Positions 11,778-22,490 of a DNA stretch of 39,168 nucleotides are shown piece by piece (position 1 is the stretch's first letter; each line of letters starts with the position of its first letter). Source of the stretch: Pelodictyon luteolum (GTDB lineage: Bacteria; Bacteroidota; Chlorobiia; Chlorobiales; Chlorobiaceae); assembly GCA_020721225.1 (NCBI GenBank), contig DYNE01000022.1, positions 1-39,168 of the forward strand, in the 5' to 3' direction. Position numbers and translations under genes: made by a program. Below the pieces are notes generated by a model. That model did no database searches. It saw nothing but the letters and a program-made list of their open reading frames with translations, and had not been told where the DNA came from.

Positions 11778-11791
11778 AAAAAACGTTTTTT
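11778..11791. promoter_or_regulatory. A/T-tract palindrome upstream of rpoD
   Basis: A perfect 14-base palindrome of six A, CG, six T (AAAAAACGTTTTTT) lies in the valS-rpoD gap, about 100 bases upstream of the rpoD start. It could be a weak hairpin terminator for valS or a protein-binding site. The T-run follows the central CG in both directions, so strand cannot be assigned. Confidence 0.3.
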
Positions 11792-11830
11792 TCAGACCCC
11801 GCTCAGGAGCACTCCTTCCAATCTTCATCG

Positions 11831-14545
11831 CTATCCGGCAAGAACATCGAGGTTGTTTCTGAGTTTTTCAAGATTGCGTTCCGCTTCGGAAAGTTTATCT
11901 TTTTCCCTGTCAACGACATCCTGAGGCGCATTGGCCGTAAACGCGCTGTTTTCAAGTTTCCTTTTCAGAGAAGCCGCATAGGAGGCAATATTGGAAATCT
12001 CTTTCTGAAGCCGGGCGCTCTCTTTTTCGAAGGAAATCAAACCTTCGAGCTGGACAAAAAGTTCATTCCCCTCAACAACCGAAGCAGCTGCGTGCCGCGG
12101 TCTTTCAGCGGAAGCGGTAATCTGAACGTCGCATTTCGTCATGGCCGCAATAATATTGCTGTCAGCCATAAGCAGATCTGCAGCCGCCTCACCGGCAGCT
12201 CTGATGATCAACGGCGCCGTACTGGTGGACGGAACTGCAAAAAGCGAACGCAGACTTCTGACCTCGGAAATGATCGCACGCGGATGCGATAACAGCGAAA
12301 TATCCATACCCAGCCATTCGTTTTCCGCTTCAGGCATCGAAGAGAGTGCGACGGACCGACCGTGCGGACGCTTCATGATGTAATGCCATATCTCATCGGT
12401 AATGAAGGGCATAACCGGATGCAGTACCTTGAGCGTACCTTCAAGAACATGTACGGAAAGCAGAACGGCTTTTCTGGCCGCATCGGCATCGGAAATACCC
12501 GAAAGATAGATTTTAAGGGCTTCCAGATACCAGTCGCAGAAATCTCCCCAGAAAAATTCATAAACATTCCTGACGATGTCGTTGACCCTGAACTGTCCGA
12601 ATGCCGTATGATAACGATCAAGCATGGAGTGGTACCTGGCCGTCAGCACATGCTCTTCAGCAAAGGCAAAGATCGTCCGATCAGGAGAAAACCCGCTGTA
12701 GGCCGATTCAAACTCCTCGAGCGAATCAAACCATTTTTCCCGCTGCATGAACACCAGTCTTGAAGCGTTCCAGAGTTTGGTGGCAAAATTCCGACCAAGC
12801 TCGCACTTCTCCTCTCCAAAGAGCACATCCTGGCCGAGCGGAGCTATATAGATAATCGTAAATCGCAATGCGTCGGTACCATAGGTATCGATCACCTTGA
12901 GCGGATCCGGCGAGTTTCCGAGTGATTTGGAAAGTTTCCGGCCTTTCATGTCCCTGATGATGCTGGTAAAGTATACGTCGCGGAAGGGAACGTCGCCCTT
13001 GAAATACAGCCCGGCCATAATCATGCGGGCCACCCAGAAGAAAATAATGTCCGGACCGGTTACAAGGGTATCGGTCGGATAAAAGGCCCTCAGATCGTCG
13101 TTATCGCTGTGAGGCCCTCTCCAGCCGAGTGTGGTAAGCGGCCAGAGCCACGATGAAAACCAGGTATCGAGCACATCGTCGTCCTGAACCAGCTTATCAG
13201 TTCCCGCGAGATGACATGCCTCCTCATATGACGAAGCGACCCATACCCTGCCGTCCGAATCATACCAGGCCGGTATGCGGTGCCCCCACCATAGCTGACG
13301 GGAAATGCACCAGTCCTGGATATTCTCCATCCAGTGACGGTAGGTATTGATCCAGTGAGGCGGATGAAAGCGGATCTCTTTGTCGTTCACCACCTGCAGC
13401 GCACGCTCGGAGAGCGGTTTCATACGAACAAACCACTGCTCGGAAAGATAGGGCTCTACAACGACATCGGCACGTTCGGAGTAACCGACATTGTGCTCAT
13501 ACTCCTCGACACGTTCAAGGTCACCCCGCTCCTCAAGATCTGAAAGAATTTTCTCGCGGGCATCGAATCGATCCATGCCTGCATACCCGTACTCGTCGGT
13601 CATTCTTCCATCCTTGCCAACCACCGAAATAACCGGGAGATTATGACGACGGGCAACTTCATAGTCGTTCGGATCGTGAGCCGGAGTAATTTTCAGGGCT
13701 CCGGTACCGAATTCGATATCGACATAGTCGTCGGCAATAACCGGAATATGGCGTCCGGCAACCGGAACGACGGCAAGCTCTCCAACAAGATCACGGTAGC
13801 GAGGATCGGCAGGATTGACCGCTATGGCCACATCGGCAAGAATGGTTTCAGGACGAACTGTGGCTATGGTGATATACTCGCCGGGACGCTTTGCCAGCGC
13901 ATAGCGTATGTAAACCAGTTTATCGCGCCGGGGCTTCATGATCACCTCCTCATCGGAAAGGGCTGTCTGTGAAACCGGGCACCAGTTGATAATACGGGTT
14001 CCACGATAGATCAGACCGTCGCGGTAAAGGGCGATAAATGCATTGATGACCGCTTCGGAAGCGCGATCGTCCATGGTGAAAAGGTTCCGCCTCCAGTCGC
14101 AGGAGATACCAAGCCTGCGGAGCTGGCGGAGAATAAGACCGCCATACTCCTCCCGCCACCGCCATACATGGTCAAGAAAGGCTTTTCGCCCGAGGTCATG
14201 GCGTGAAATCCCCTCTTTTCTGAGTTTCTTTTCAACAACGGTCTGGGTTGCTATGCCTGCATGATCGGTTCCGGGAAGCCAGAGGGCTTCCTTGCCGGTC
14301 ATACGGCTGTAACGGATGAAAATATCCTGAAGGGTGTGATTGAGCACATGGCCGAGGGTAAGGCTGCCGGTTACGTTTGGGGGTGGCATCAGCACCGTAT
14401 AAGGTGTTTTCCCTCCGTCAAGCACTCGGCCGCTCTCGGCATGAAAACTGCCGAGAGCCTCCCAGTGAGCGCTTCTCCAGCGGTCTTCGACCTCCTGATG
14501 GTGATAGGTTTTCTCAAGATTGAAAGGCGCTCTCTCTTCGCTCAT
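11831..14545 (-). CDS. valS: Valyl-tRNA synthetase
   Basis: ValRS charges tRNA-Val. The 904-residue product has the class I catalytic core with [18 protein letters not shown] (residues 54-71), where the HIGH motif reads TLGH, and a KLSKS motif ([15 protein letters not shown]). Between them is the CP1 editing domain ([31 protein letters not shown]). The anticodon-binding domain includes [13 protein letters not shown], and the last 70 residues form the ValRS-specific C-terminal coiled coil ([11 protein letters not shown] onward). The start at 14545 lies 49 bases after the clpP stop, so the two are probably co-transcribed. The first His of HIGH is replaced by Thr. Confidence 0.97.
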   Translation of the reverse strand: MSEERAPFNLEKTYHHQEVEDRWRSAHWEALGSFHAESGRVLDGGKTPYTVLMPPPNVTGSLTLGHVLNHTLQDIFIRYSRMTGKEALWLPGTDHAGIATQTVVEKKLRKEGISRHDLGRKAFLDHVWRWREEYGGLILRQLRRLGISCDWRRNLFTMDDRASEAVINAFIALYRDGLIYRGTRIINWCPVSQTALSDEEVIMKPRRDKLVYIRYALAKRPGEYITIATVRPETILADVAIAVNPADPRYRDLVGELAVVPVAGRHIPVIADDYVDIEFGTGALKITPAHDPNDYEVARRHNLPVISVVGKDGRMTDEYGYAGMDRFDAREKILSDLEERGDLERVEEYEHNVGYSERADVVVEPYLSEQWFVRMKPLSERALQVVNDKEIRFHPPHWINTYRHWMENIQDWCISRQLWWGHRIPAWYDSDGRVWVASSYEEACHLAGTDKLVQDDDVLDTWFSSWLWPLTTLGWRGPHSDNDDLRAFYPTDTLVTGPDIIFFWVARMIMAGLYFKGDVPFRDVYFTSIIRDMKGRKLSKSLGNSPDPLKVIDTYGTDALRFTIIYIAPLGQDVLFGEEKCELGRNFATKLWNASRLVFMQREKWFDSLEEFESAYSGFSPDRTIFAFAEEHVLTARYHSMLDRYHTAFGQFRVNDIVRNVYEFFWGDFCDWYLEALKIYLSGISDADAARKAVLLSVHVLEGTLKVLHPVMPFITDEIWHYIMKRPHGRSVALSSMPEAENEWLGMDISLLSHPRAIISEVRSLRSLFAVPSTSTAPLIIRAAGEAAADLLMADSNIIAAMTKCDVQITASAERPRHAAASVVEGNELFVQLEGLISFEKESARLQKEISNIASYAASLKRKLENSAFTANAPQDVVDREKDKLSEAERNLEKLRNNLDVLAG

Positions 14546-14594
14546 GGTAAAAGTCGGTTACAACTGAATGGAATATTACAGGTCTGGCTCGGAA

Positions 14595-15272
14595 TCAATC
14601 GACCTTTTCGGGTGCCGGACGTTTCTCGAAAACCTGATCTATAATGCCGTACTCAAGCGCTTCGGCTGCGTTCATCCAGCGATCGCGCTCGGAATCCTCC
14701 CTGATCTGCTGAACATCCCGTCCGGTATGTTTGGCAAGAAGCTCTTCCAGCAGTTTGCGTATCTTTTCTATTTCCCGGGCCTGGATAATGATGTCGGTTT
14801 CCTGCCCCTGAGCGCCGCCGGAAGGCTGGTGGATCATGATGCGCGAATGAGGCAGCGAGGCCCTCTTGCCTTTGGTGCCGCTTGCAAGCAGAAACGCGCC
14901 CATGCTTGCCGCCATACCTACGCAGACCGTAGCGATGTCGGGCCGGATGTACTGCATCGTATCGTAAATACCCAGACCGGCTGAAACGCTTCCGCCCGGA
15001 GAGTTGATGTAGATGAAGATATCGCGCTCCGGATCCTCGGATTCAAGAAAAATCAGCTGCGCCATAACAAGACCGGCAACATGCTCATCGATGCCGCTGC
15101 CGAGAAAAATGATGCGCTCACGGAGCAGGCGTGAAAAAATATCGAAAGCCCTCTCCCCCCTGCCCGAAGTCTCGATAACCATGGGTACGAGCGTATTCCG
15201 GATACCCTCTTCTATTGCGCCCGAATAGAGCTTGCGGGCGTGATGATCAAAGCCGAAGTTGATATTTGCCAT
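14595..15272 (-). CDS. clpP: ATP-dependent Clp protease proteolytic subunit
   Basis: ClpP forms the double heptameric serine protease chamber that works with ClpX or ClpA/C ATPases. The 225-residue sequence contains the catalytic triad at Ser123 ([11 protein letters not shown]), His148 (IMIHQPSGG) and Asp197 ([16 protein letters not shown]), with the same spacing as E. coli ClpP. The oligomerisation segment [17 protein letters not shown] is also present. The roughly 35 residues before the conserved core include a possible propeptide. The gene diverges from thyX and lies just upstream of valS. Confidence 0.97.
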   Translation of the reverse strand: MANINFGFDHHARKLYSGAIEEGIRNTLVPMVIETSGRGERAFDIFSRLLRERIIFLGSGIDEHVAGLVMAQLIFLESEDPERDIFIYINSPGGSVSAGLGIYDTMQYIRPDIATVCVGMAASMGAFLLASGTKGKRASLPHSRIMIHQPSGGAQGQETDIIIQAREIEKIRKLLEELLAKHTGRDVQQIREDSERDRWMNAAEALEYGIIDQVFEKRPAPEKVD

Positions 15273-15538
15273 AGCTGTTCAATCGTTTGAATTTGGTAAG
15301 ACTGCCGGAAACGTGACCGGGAGTATCTCCCCCGCCGCCAGTAAGGTTTCCATAGCGTCAAAGAAACACGTAAAATACATAGAGCTAACAACAATTCAAT
15401 CATTCCGGTTCCAATAAGTAAAAAAGAAGAGGATAAAGCAAACCGGATACTGACGGATAAAGCGCTCTCTTGCGTATATTTCGGCTTATCCATTCAACTC
15501 AAAGGCACTACCGGTGCCCTCAACCCAAAAACTTCTCT
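15273..15538. promoter_or_regulatory. Divergent intergenic region clpP/thyX
   Basis: This 266-base gap separates two divergent genes and must contain both promoters. An open frame extends the thyX frame to a TTG at 15470, but those codons do not resemble the family. AT-rich TAAAATACAT (about 15371-15380) and GTATATTT (about 15473-15480) tracts are possible -10 elements. No clear operator or terminator was seen. Confidence 0.3.
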
Positions 15539-16192
15539 ATGCAGGTTCGTCTCATTGCGGTAACCACGCCTTGTTTCGAGGCGGAAAACCACCCGATTAC
15601 CACCGCTGAAGGGCTTATGGCCTATTGCGCAAGGGTTTCAAGTCCCCATCAGGAAAATCTCGATTACAGAAAACTGCTCGCCTACTGCATTGCGAACAAA
15701 CACTGGAGCATCTTCGAAATGGCGGATATGACTGTGGAAATTGTCACATCGAGAGCGATAGCACCGCAGATTCTGCGACACAGAAGCTTCCAGTTTCAGG
15801 AATTCTCCCAGCGGTATGCAAAAGCGCAGGCTGTAGAGAAATACCTGCCCCGCAGGCAGGACAGCAAAAACCGGCAGAACTCGCTTGACGATCTGGATGA
15901 TCGTACTGTCGCATGGTTCGACGAAGCACAGAACGAGATTGCCCGCCTGTCGATGGACAGGTACAATGACGCAATCGAAAAAGGAATTGCGAAGGAGTGC
16001 GCAAGGGTACTGCTCCCGCTGGGAACCCGGACTAAACTGTACATGAAAGGATCGGTACGAAGCTGGATTCACTATCTTGAAGTGCGGACCGACAGCAGTA
16101 CGCAAAAGGAACATCGCGATATTGCCGAAGAGATCAAGTCCATTTTCTGCAAACAATTTCCGGCAACGGCCGGCGCTCTCGGATGGCTGTAA
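15539..16192 (+). CDS. thyX: Flavin-dependent thymidylate synthase
   Basis: ThyX makes dTMP from dUMP using methylene-tetrahydrofolate and FAD, and replaces ThyA. From ATG 15539 the product is 217 residues. The family signature RHRx7S is present as [11 protein letters not shown] (Arg80 to Ser90), followed by QRYA. The substrate-binding arginines near the C-terminus lie in [18 protein letters not shown] and [13 protein letters not shown]. An upstream TTG at 15470 would add 23 residues of unlikely sequence. The gene converges with accD, leaving only 9 bases between the stops. Confidence 0.96.
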   Translation: MQVRLIAVTTPCFEAENHPITTAEGLMAYCARVSSPHQENLDYRKLLAYCIANKHWSIFEMADMTVEIVTSRAIAPQILRHRSFQFQEFSQRYAKAQAVEKYLPRRQDSKNRQNSLDDLDDRTVAWFDEAQNEIARLSMDRYNDAIEKGIAKECARVLLPLGTRTKLYMKGSVRSWIHYLEVRTDSSTQKEHRDIAEEIKSIFCKQFPATAGALGWL

Positions 16193-16201
16193 ATCCGCGG
16201 T

Positions 16202-17041
16202 TCAGACCTTGAGCATACCGGCAAGACGGACAATCTGGTTCTTCAGTTCCTTGCGGTGGACGATACAATCGACAAATCCCTGTTCATGCAGAAACTCGGC
16301 CCGCTGAAATCCTTCGGGCAGATCTCTTTTGATGGTATCACGAATAACTCTCGGACCGGCAAAACCGATGAGCGCTTTGGGTTCGCTCAGATTGACATCT
16401 CCGAGCATGGCAAAGGAAGCGGTAATACCCCCCATGGTCGGGTCGGTCATGAGCGAAAAAAACGGGAGTTTTTTCTCGCTGAGCAGGGTAAGACGGGCGG
16501 ATGTCTTCGCCATCTGCATCAGACTGAACGCGCCTTCCATCATTCTTGCCCCTCCCGACTGGGAAATCACCAGAAGCGGCGCATTCAACTCGATAGCCTT
16601 GTCGATGGCACGGCATATTTTCTCTCCAACCACCGAACCCATCGACCCGCCGATAAAACCGAAATCCATAGCCGATACAACCAGTGGATTGCCGCCGGCT
16701 TCACCCCATGCGTTCCGGCAGGCTTCGGTTTTACCGCTTTTTCCAATGGTGTCATGTACCCGGTCGGAATACTTCTTGGTATCGGTAAAACCAAGCGGAT
16801 CACCGGCTCTCAAGGCATCGTCAAATTCCTGATAGGTATCGTTGTCAAAAAGAATGGAAAAATAGCGATACGGTGAAATCCTGAAATGATAACCGCAGTC
16901 AGAGCAGGTGTAAACATGGTCTTCAAGCTGTTTTTTATGTATCATTGCACCGCACTCCTCGCACTTCCACCACAATCCCTCCGGCACATCCCGTTTGTCA
17001 GTCGTACGAATTGAAGGCTTTACCCGTTTGAACCACACCAT
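16202..17041 (-). CDS. accD: Acetyl-CoA carboxylase carboxyltransferase subunit beta
   Basis: AccD pairs with AccA to transfer the carboxyl group from biotin to acetyl-CoA, the committed step of fatty acid synthesis. The 279-residue product from ATG 17041 starts MVWFKRVKP. It has the N-terminal four-Cys zinc ribbon (Cys27, Cys30, Cys46, Cys49). The crotonase-like core is recognisable from [37 protein letters not shown] and [17 protein letters not shown]. The frame is open to 17056, but the extra five residues (MLIIN) are unlikely. It diverges from the patatin-family gene over a very short gap. Confidence 0.96.
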   Translation of the reverse strand: MVWFKRVKPSIRTTDKRDVPEGLWWKCEECGAMIHKKQLEDHVYTCSDCGYHFRISPYRYFSILFDNDTYQEFDDALRAGDPLGFTDTKKYSDRVHDTIGKSGKTEACRNAWGEAGGNPLVVSAMDFGFIGGSMGSVVGEKICRAIDKAIELNAPLLVISQSGGARMMEGAFSLMQMAKTSARLTLLSEKKLPFFSLMTDPTMGGITASFAMLGDVNLSEPKALIGFAGPRVIRDTIKRDLPEGFQRAEFLHEQGFVDCIVHRKELKNQIVRLAGMLKV

Positions 17042-17083
17042 GTTTATAATTAGCACTAAAGGTTATACATTAAACTATAAGAT

Positions 17084-19936
17084 ATGAAGTCACTGGCAGA
17101 ACTCAAAAACAGCCCGAAAAGAGTGCCAAGACCGGACACCATGAAAAGGAAAAAAAGATCATCACCCCGTTCCGTAATTCTCATGCCTGCAGCGGTGCTT
17201 CTGACATGCATCCTGCTGTTTCATGCCCGTACGCTTCCCCTCTACGCATCTGAGGCATCCATTGTTTTTCCGGACACCCTTTCGACACCTTTCAGGCGGT
17301 ATAGCATCAAACCGTTCATGAGACCTGCACGAAAAACCGTTGGAGTCGCCCTCTCGGGAGGAGGCGCCAACGGCATTGCACAAATCGGAGTCCTCAAAGC
17401 ATTCGAAGAGGAGTTGATTCCGATGGACTTCATCGCCGGCACAAGTATGGGTGCCATTATCGGCGGGCTGTACAGTTGCGGATACAGTCCGGCAGAGCTG
17501 GAGAAAATGGCCGAAACGTTACCATGGCAGTCGGTTCTGAGTATAAGGGAAGAGAACCCTCGCGCAAGGATTTTTCTTGAACAACAGAGAGTCCGCGACC
17601 GGTCAACTATCGCGATCCGTTTCGACAAGCTGAAACTGATCGTTCCCAAATCACTGAGTTCAGCCCAGGCACTTACCGGGACACTCGATCTTCTTGTACT
17701 GAACGCCCTCTATCACAGCTGGCAGGATTTCAACTGCCTGCCGGTGCAGTTCAGAGCCGTCTCCACTGATCTCATTTCCGGAAAACGGATTACTCTTACA
17801 TCGGGGTCGCTTTCGGAAGCCATGAGAGCGAGCAGCACCATTCCTGTACTTTTCGAGCCGATTGAACGAGACGGGTACAGGCTGGTGGATGGCGGTCTTG
17901 TCGCAAACCTTCCCGTAGATGAACTCGATGTTGTCAACGCATCCTATAAAATAGCTGTCGATACGCACGGCAGCATGTACTCGAAAAGCGGCGACCTCGA
18001 CCTTCCCTGGAAAGCTGCGGATCAGGCTATCACGATTCTTACCGGCCTGCAGTATCCTGCACAGCTTGAAAAAGCGGATCTGGTCATCACGCCCGATCTG
18101 CAATCCCACAGCGCTACTGATTTTTCAGACATCAAGGCGCTGGTAGAAGCAGGGTACAAAAAAGGCAAGGTTCTTGCAGGAACAATCTGGAGAAGCATCG
18201 AAAACCAGCCGGTCAAAGAAACCGATATCAGGAGTTACAATAAATCGTACCTGTTCAATACCGTAGAAAGGGGCAACCGTGAATATGCCGGTATTGTAAC
18301 GGGCATCGTTCGCAATGGCACAGCACTGAACCGGACACTCAGGGAACTGCTTGAAACCGACCTGTTCACGTCCGTCTATGCTGTAATGGATAAATCGAAA
18401 AAAAACATCGTCTTTCACCTCACCCCGCTTCCCCGCATCGCCCGGATCACAATAACCGGTGGACCGCAAGGAGTGTTATCAGTCGAGGAGAGCGAAAACT
18501 GTTTCAAACCTGTTATCGGACAGCTCTACACCAATGCAACAGCCACCAGGGCGCTTGAAGATCTGGTGAGAATTTACAGAAAAAAGGGGTACAGTCTTGT
18601 CGAACCGCAAAACGTTTTTCTTGCGGGCGACAACCTGCAGATCACCATGTCATCGGGAATGGTTAACGGCATCGAGATCGTGCAGAACAGAAACTCTATC
18701 GGGCTGACCCCGATCATGCGAGAAATCAAGATCGATACAACAACTGCCGTCCTGGCGGCAAAAGCTGAAGAGTCTGCTGGAAACCTCTATGAAACCGATG
18801 TATTCAGCCGGGTTTCGCTCTCAGCAGAGAAATCGTCTTTTTTCGATGACGATTCGGGCAGAACATTGACCTTCTCGTTGGTTGAAAAACCATCTTCGGT
18901 GCTCCGACTTGGCCTGCGTTATGATGAAACCAGCAATGCCCAGTTTCTGCTCGACCTGAGAAATGAAAATATCGGAGGAACCACGAGCTCTTTCGGGGGA
19001 TGGATCAAAGCCGGAAAAAACAACAGCGTGGCAAATCTTGAGCTTGCCATGCCTCGTATCGGATCGACACATTTCACACTCTTTTCCAGGTTGTTTTTCG
19101 ATCAGCGAGAATTTGATACCAGAGATCTCCGCTTTTCAACAGATTTCGATGGATATGCCTCGGAGTATATCGACACTTACGGAATCCAGAAATACGGCAT
19201 AACCAGCGCATTCGGCACAAGAATCAGAAAAAACGGGCGTTTTGCGGTCGATTTCACCCTGCAGAACGCACAATCATATCATGCGACCGACCTTGGGCCC
19301 GCCTCACTCAAAACCACCGATCTGAATCTTTTCTCTGTGGGAGCCTCTCTGACCATCGACTCTCGCAACAGCGCGCAAATCCCCACATCGGGAAGTTATT
19401 CCCATCTCAGTTATTCGTTTACTCCTGAACTGCTTGATAATGATGCCACCTTCTGGCAGCTTTCCGGTTTCCATGAAGCAAATATTCCGCTGGGCAACCA
19501 CACGACACTCCAGCTCTCGGGAGCTGCCGGTATCAGCGGTAGTTACCTGCCCCTTTCCGAACAGTTTTTTCTCGGAGGACCCGGAAACGCCTACAACCGG
19601 CGATTCATCGGCTTGAAACAAAATGACCTTATCGGCAGCAATATGGCCACGGCCGGCTTACAGATCAGTTACAATCCGCCTTTTGAAATCATTTTTCCAG
19701 CCTCGTTCCTGCTGCAATACAACGCCGGAAATGTCTGGGAAAAACGAAGCGACATGTCACTCTCAAGACTTATTCACGGTATCGGAACAGGAATTGTCTG
19801 GAATACTCCGGCAGGACCGGCAAAACTTACCGTATCGAAAGGCTTTGCATTTCTCCGGGAAAAAGGAGACCACGAGTCATCCTCATTGCGATTTTCAGAT
19901 ACCCTCTGGTATTTCAGCCTCGGACATGATTTTTAA
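17084..19936 (+). CDS. Patatin-like phospholipase fused to Omp85-type beta-barrel (type Vd autotransporter-like)
   Basis: The 950-residue protein combines a secreted lipase domain and an outer-membrane barrel. Around residues 30-57 is a signal peptide (basic SSPRS, hydrophobic VILMPAAVLLTCILLFH, cleavage near ASEA). The patatin domain has SGGGANG (91-97, oxyanion hole), GTSMG (nucleophile Ser121) and VDGG (Asp269), so the Ser-Asp dyad is intact. POTRA-like sequence follows from about residue 400 (RIARITITGGPQG). The C-terminal half is a surface-antigen barrel ending in Phe (YFSLGHDF), the usual outer-membrane insertion signal. ATG at 17141 gives a more normal signal peptide and is an alternative start. 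surE follows 66 bases downstream. Confidence 0.92.
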   Translation: MKSLAELKNSPKRVPRPDTMKRKKRSSPRSVILMPAAVLLTCILLFHARTLPLYASEASIVFPDTLSTPFRRYSIKPFMRPARKTVGVALSGGGANGIAQIGVLKAFEEELIPMDFIAGTSMGAIIGGLYSCGYSPAELEKMAETLPWQSVLSIREENPRARIFLEQQRVRDRSTIAIRFDKLKLIVPKSLSSAQALTGTLDLLVLNALYHSWQDFNCLPVQFRAVSTDLISGKRITLTSGSLSEAMRASSTIPVLFEPIERDGYRLVDGGLVANLPVDELDVVNASYKIAVDTHGSMYSKSGDLDLPWKAADQAITILTGLQYPAQLEKADLVITPDLQSHSATDFSDIKALVEAGYKKGKVLAGTIWRSIENQPVKETDIRSYNKSYLFNTVERGNREYAGIVTGIVRNGTALNRTLRELLETDLFTSVYAVMDKSKKNIVFHLTPLPRIARITITGGPQGVLSVEESENCFKPVIGQLYTNATATRALEDLVRIYRKKGYSLVEPQNVFLAGDNLQITMSSGMVNGIEIVQNRNSIGLTPIMREIKIDTTTAVLAAKAEESAGNLYETDVFSRVSLSAEKSSFFDDDSGRTLTFSLVEKPSSVLRLGLRYDETSNAQFLLDLRNENIGGTTSSFGGWIKAGKNNSVANLELAMPRIGSTHFTLFSRLFFDQREFDTRDLRFSTDFDGYASEYIDTYGIQKYGITSAFGTRIRKNGRFAVDFTLQNAQSYHATDLGPASLKTTDLNLFSVGASLTIDSRNSAQIPTSGSYSHLSYSFTPELLDNDATFWQLSGFHEANIPLGNHTTLQLSGAAGISGSYLPLSEQFFLGGPGNAYNRRFIGLKQNDLIGSNMATAGLQISYNPPFEIIFPASFLLQYNAGNVWEKRSDMSLSRLIHGIGTGIVWNTPAGPAKLTVSKGFAFLREKGDHESSSLRFSDTLWYFSLGHDF

Positions 19937-20002
19937 CGGAACTTTCTTAATTTAAAGCACTTCCGGTCAGAACCGGTTCCCCGAACAAACTATGTAAATG
20001 TT

Positions 20003-20779
20003 GTGAATGAGCTGAATAAACCGCATATACTTGTCTGTAACGACGACGGCATCGAAGGAGAGGGCATTCATGTTCTGGCTGCTTCCATGAAAAAAATAGG
20101 CCGGGTCACGGTTGTCGCCCCGGCAGAGCCACACAGCGGAATGAGTCATGCCATGACTCTTGGAGTGCCGCTACGAATTAAAGAATATCAGAGAAATAAT
20201 CGTTTTTTCGGTTATACAGTCTCCGGAACTCCTGTGGACTGCATCAAGGTTGCTCTCAGCCATATTCTTGATGATAAACCGGATCTCCTTGTTTCCGGCA
20301 TCAACTACGGAAGCAATACCGCAACAAATACGCTCTATTCCGGAACCGTGGCCGCAGCTCTTGAAGGTGCCATACAAGGCATAACTTCGCTTGCTTTTTC
20401 GTTGACCACCTATGAGCATGCCGATTTTACCTATGCCGGAAAGTTTGCCCGCAAACTCGCAAAAAAAGTACTCCAGCAGGGCCTCCCGGCCGACACGATT
20501 CTGTCGGTAAACATTCCCAACGTTCCGGAATCGGAAATCGCAGGCGTTCTCTCCACCAGCCAGGGACGTTCCCGCTGGGAAGAAAACGCGATCGAACGAA
20601 ACGATATGTACGGAAATCCCTACTACTGGCTTAACGGGACGCTCAAGCTGCTCGACGACTCTCTGCTGCAGGATGAATATGCCGTACGCAGTAACTATGT
20701 TACCGTAACGCCGCTCTCCTGCGATCTGACAAATCAAACCTTTCTGGATTCACTGAATCAATGGAACCTGCAAAAATAA
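20003..20779 (+). CDS. surE: 5'/3'-nucleotidase SurE
   Basis: SurE is a metal-dependent nucleoside monophosphate phosphatase linked to survival in stress and stationary phase. The 258-residue product carries the metal ligands in CNDDG (Asp14, Asp15), the conserved Ser45 ([10 protein letters not shown]), SGTPVDC (74-80) and SGINYGSN with Asn101. Translation starts at GTG 20003; the only ATG just upstream (19992) is followed at once by a stop in that frame. The next gene, bshC, begins 4 bases after the stop, so the two are co-transcribed. Confidence 0.95.
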   Translation: MNELNKPHILVCNDDGIEGEGIHVLAASMKKIGRVTVVAPAEPHSGMSHAMTLGVPLRIKEYQRNNRFFGYTVSGTPVDCIKVALSHILDDKPDLLVSGINYGSNTATNTLYSGTVAAALEGAIQGITSLAFSLTTYEHADFTYAGKFARKLAKKVLQQGLPADTILSVNIPNVPESEIAGVLSTSQGRSRWEENAIERNDMYGNPYYWLNGTLKLLDDSLLQDEYAVRSNYVTVTPLSCDLTNQTFLDSLNQWNLQK

Positions 20780-20783
20780 ACGG

Positions 20784-22475
20784 GTGAATACATTCCTGCT
20801 CGACTACCATGCAATCCTGACCCCGAAAAAAGGATTCCCGGCGCTCTTCAAAGACTATACATCGGAAGGGGAAGAGCGTAATCGCCTGATTTCCGGATGT
20901 TTTCACCTTGACTACCTCAATGAGAGTGATTACTATCGTCAACTCAGGCAGCTTGAATCGCGTTCGTTCGACCGCGAACTGCTTGCAACGATCCTTCGCC
21001 GTCAAAATACAAGATATGGCTGCACGGAACTGCACCTTCAGGAAATCGAAAAGCTTCGCTCTCCCCGTTGCATGACGATCGTAACCGGTCAGCAGCCGGG
21101 CCTTTTCACCGGCCCACTCTACACCATTTATAAAGCCCTGACAGCCATCGTTTTTGCAGAACGTCAGAAAACGCTCTTTCCTGAATACGACTTTGTTCCT
21201 CTCTTCTGGCTTGAAGGAGAGGATCATGATTATGAAGAATCAGCCCACACTGCGATTTTTTCTTCGGGCGGAATCATGCATTTCCGGCCCGAGCCGTTCA
21301 GACGCATGCCTGATCAAATGGTTGCCGCGACCTGTTTTGGAGAGGACATACGAAAGATTGTCGCAGAATTTCTCGATCAATTGCAGGAAACCGAAAATAA
21401 ACCCCTCATCGCATCGATGCTCGGCGATTGCTGTTTTCCGGGCAACACGCTTGAAATGAGTTTCGCCCAGCTGATGATGCATCTTTTCAAAAATCAGCCG
21501 ATAGTTCTTCTTTCCAGTCAGGATCCCGATTTCAAAAAGCTCTCCCGACCGGTATTCCTCCGGGAACTGTCAACATGTCCTGCCTCATCCTACAACATCA
21601 TCGCACAAAGCTCGAAGCTCGAAAACCTGGGTTACAGCGCCCAGTCGAAGCCAAGGGCGGTCAACCTGTTCCATATCAATCATCACGGACAGCGGCAGAA
21701 AATCGAGTATCCAGAAGAAAACCTGTTCGTCATCACACCCGACAACATCCGCCTTTCCCGTCACCAGATACTCGAGCTCTGCCAGGACCATCCGGAACGG
21801 TTCAGTCCGAATGTCGCACTCAGACCGATCATTCAGGATACCCTGCTGCCTGCATTCGCGTGTATTGCCGGACCTGGAGAGATCAGCTACCTCGCCCAGT
21901 TCCGCAGGAATTACGAGCAATTCGGTCTGACCATGCCATTTGTCATTCCAAGAGGAAGTTTTACGCTTGTAGAACCGAAATTCAGCCGTTTCATGGACAA
22001 GATGCTTCGGGTTTCCGGAAAATCCGGGTTTTCAAGAAAACAGATCTACCATGCGTTTTTCAACGATCTGCAGGCACTGAAACGAAATGCTGAAAAGGTG
22101 GGGGAAAATCCCGAACTTGACACGCTCTTTCTCAGCACCAGAGAACGTATTGAAAAAGCCCTGAAGGAGCTGGGCCCGGTACTTGCAAAAATCGATCCTA
22201 CCCTTGAACCGATGCTTGCGGCATCGACCCTGCAGGCAATGAAAACTGTTGACACAATCGAACAAAAAGCACGTAAAGCGGGGCGTCGTAAAAACGAAGA
22301 ATTAGTCGAGCAGATCATGAAAACGGAAACAGCCTTTTTCCCTGAAGGGCTTCCCCAGGAACGGCTGATCAATGTATTTTATTACCTCAATAAATATGGC
22401 ATGGAGCTTATCGATACCCTGAAAAATCTGCTTGCAGGCCACTCAACCGAAGCGCATCTCATCGTGGAACTGTAG
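20784..22475 (+). CDS. bshC: Putative cysteine ligase BshC of bacillithiol-type thiol synthesis
   Basis: BshC is thought to add cysteine to GlcN-malate, the last step in bacillithiol synthesis. The 563-residue product has the family length and signatures: [20 protein letters not shown] (about residues 98-117) and [12 protein letters not shown], both in the nucleotide-binding core, and a C-terminal coiled coil. Translation starts at GTG 20784, four bases past the surE stop. Green sulfur bacteria are known to make N-methyl-bacillithiol, so the gene fits the inferred host. The gene converges with ccsA, 15 bases between stops. Confidence 0.92.
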   Translation: MNTFLLDYHAILTPKKGFPALFKDYTSEGEERNRLISGCFHLDYLNESDYYRQLRQLESRSFDRELLATILRRQNTRYGCTELHLQEIEKLRSPRCMTIVTGQQPGLFTGPLYTIYKALTAIVFAERQKTLFPEYDFVPLFWLEGEDHDYEESAHTAIFSSGGIMHFRPEPFRRMPDQMVAATCFGEDIRKIVAEFLDQLQETENKPLIASMLGDCCFPGNTLEMSFAQLMMHLFKNQPIVLLSSQDPDFKKLSRPVFLRELSTCPASSYNIIAQSSKLENLGYSAQSKPRAVNLFHINHHGQRQKIEYPEENLFVITPDNIRLSRHQILELCQDHPERFSPNVALRPIIQDTLLPAFACIAGPGEISYLAQFRRNYEQFGLTMPFVIPRGSFTLVEPKFSRFMDKMLRVSGKSGFSRKQIYHAFFNDLQALKRNAEKVGENPELDTLFLSTRERIEKALKELGPVLAKIDPTLEPMLAASTLQAMKTVDTIEQKARKAGRRKNEELVEQIMKTETAFFPEGLPQERLINVFYYLNKYGMELIDTLKNLLAGHSTEAHLIVEL

Positions 22476-22490
22476 AATGCCGAACCTCCG

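Noticed and set aside
19963-19976. Small CCGGT/ACCGG inverted repeat between the patatin gene and surE
   Set aside because: Stem of only 5 bases without a T-run; too weak to call a terminator.
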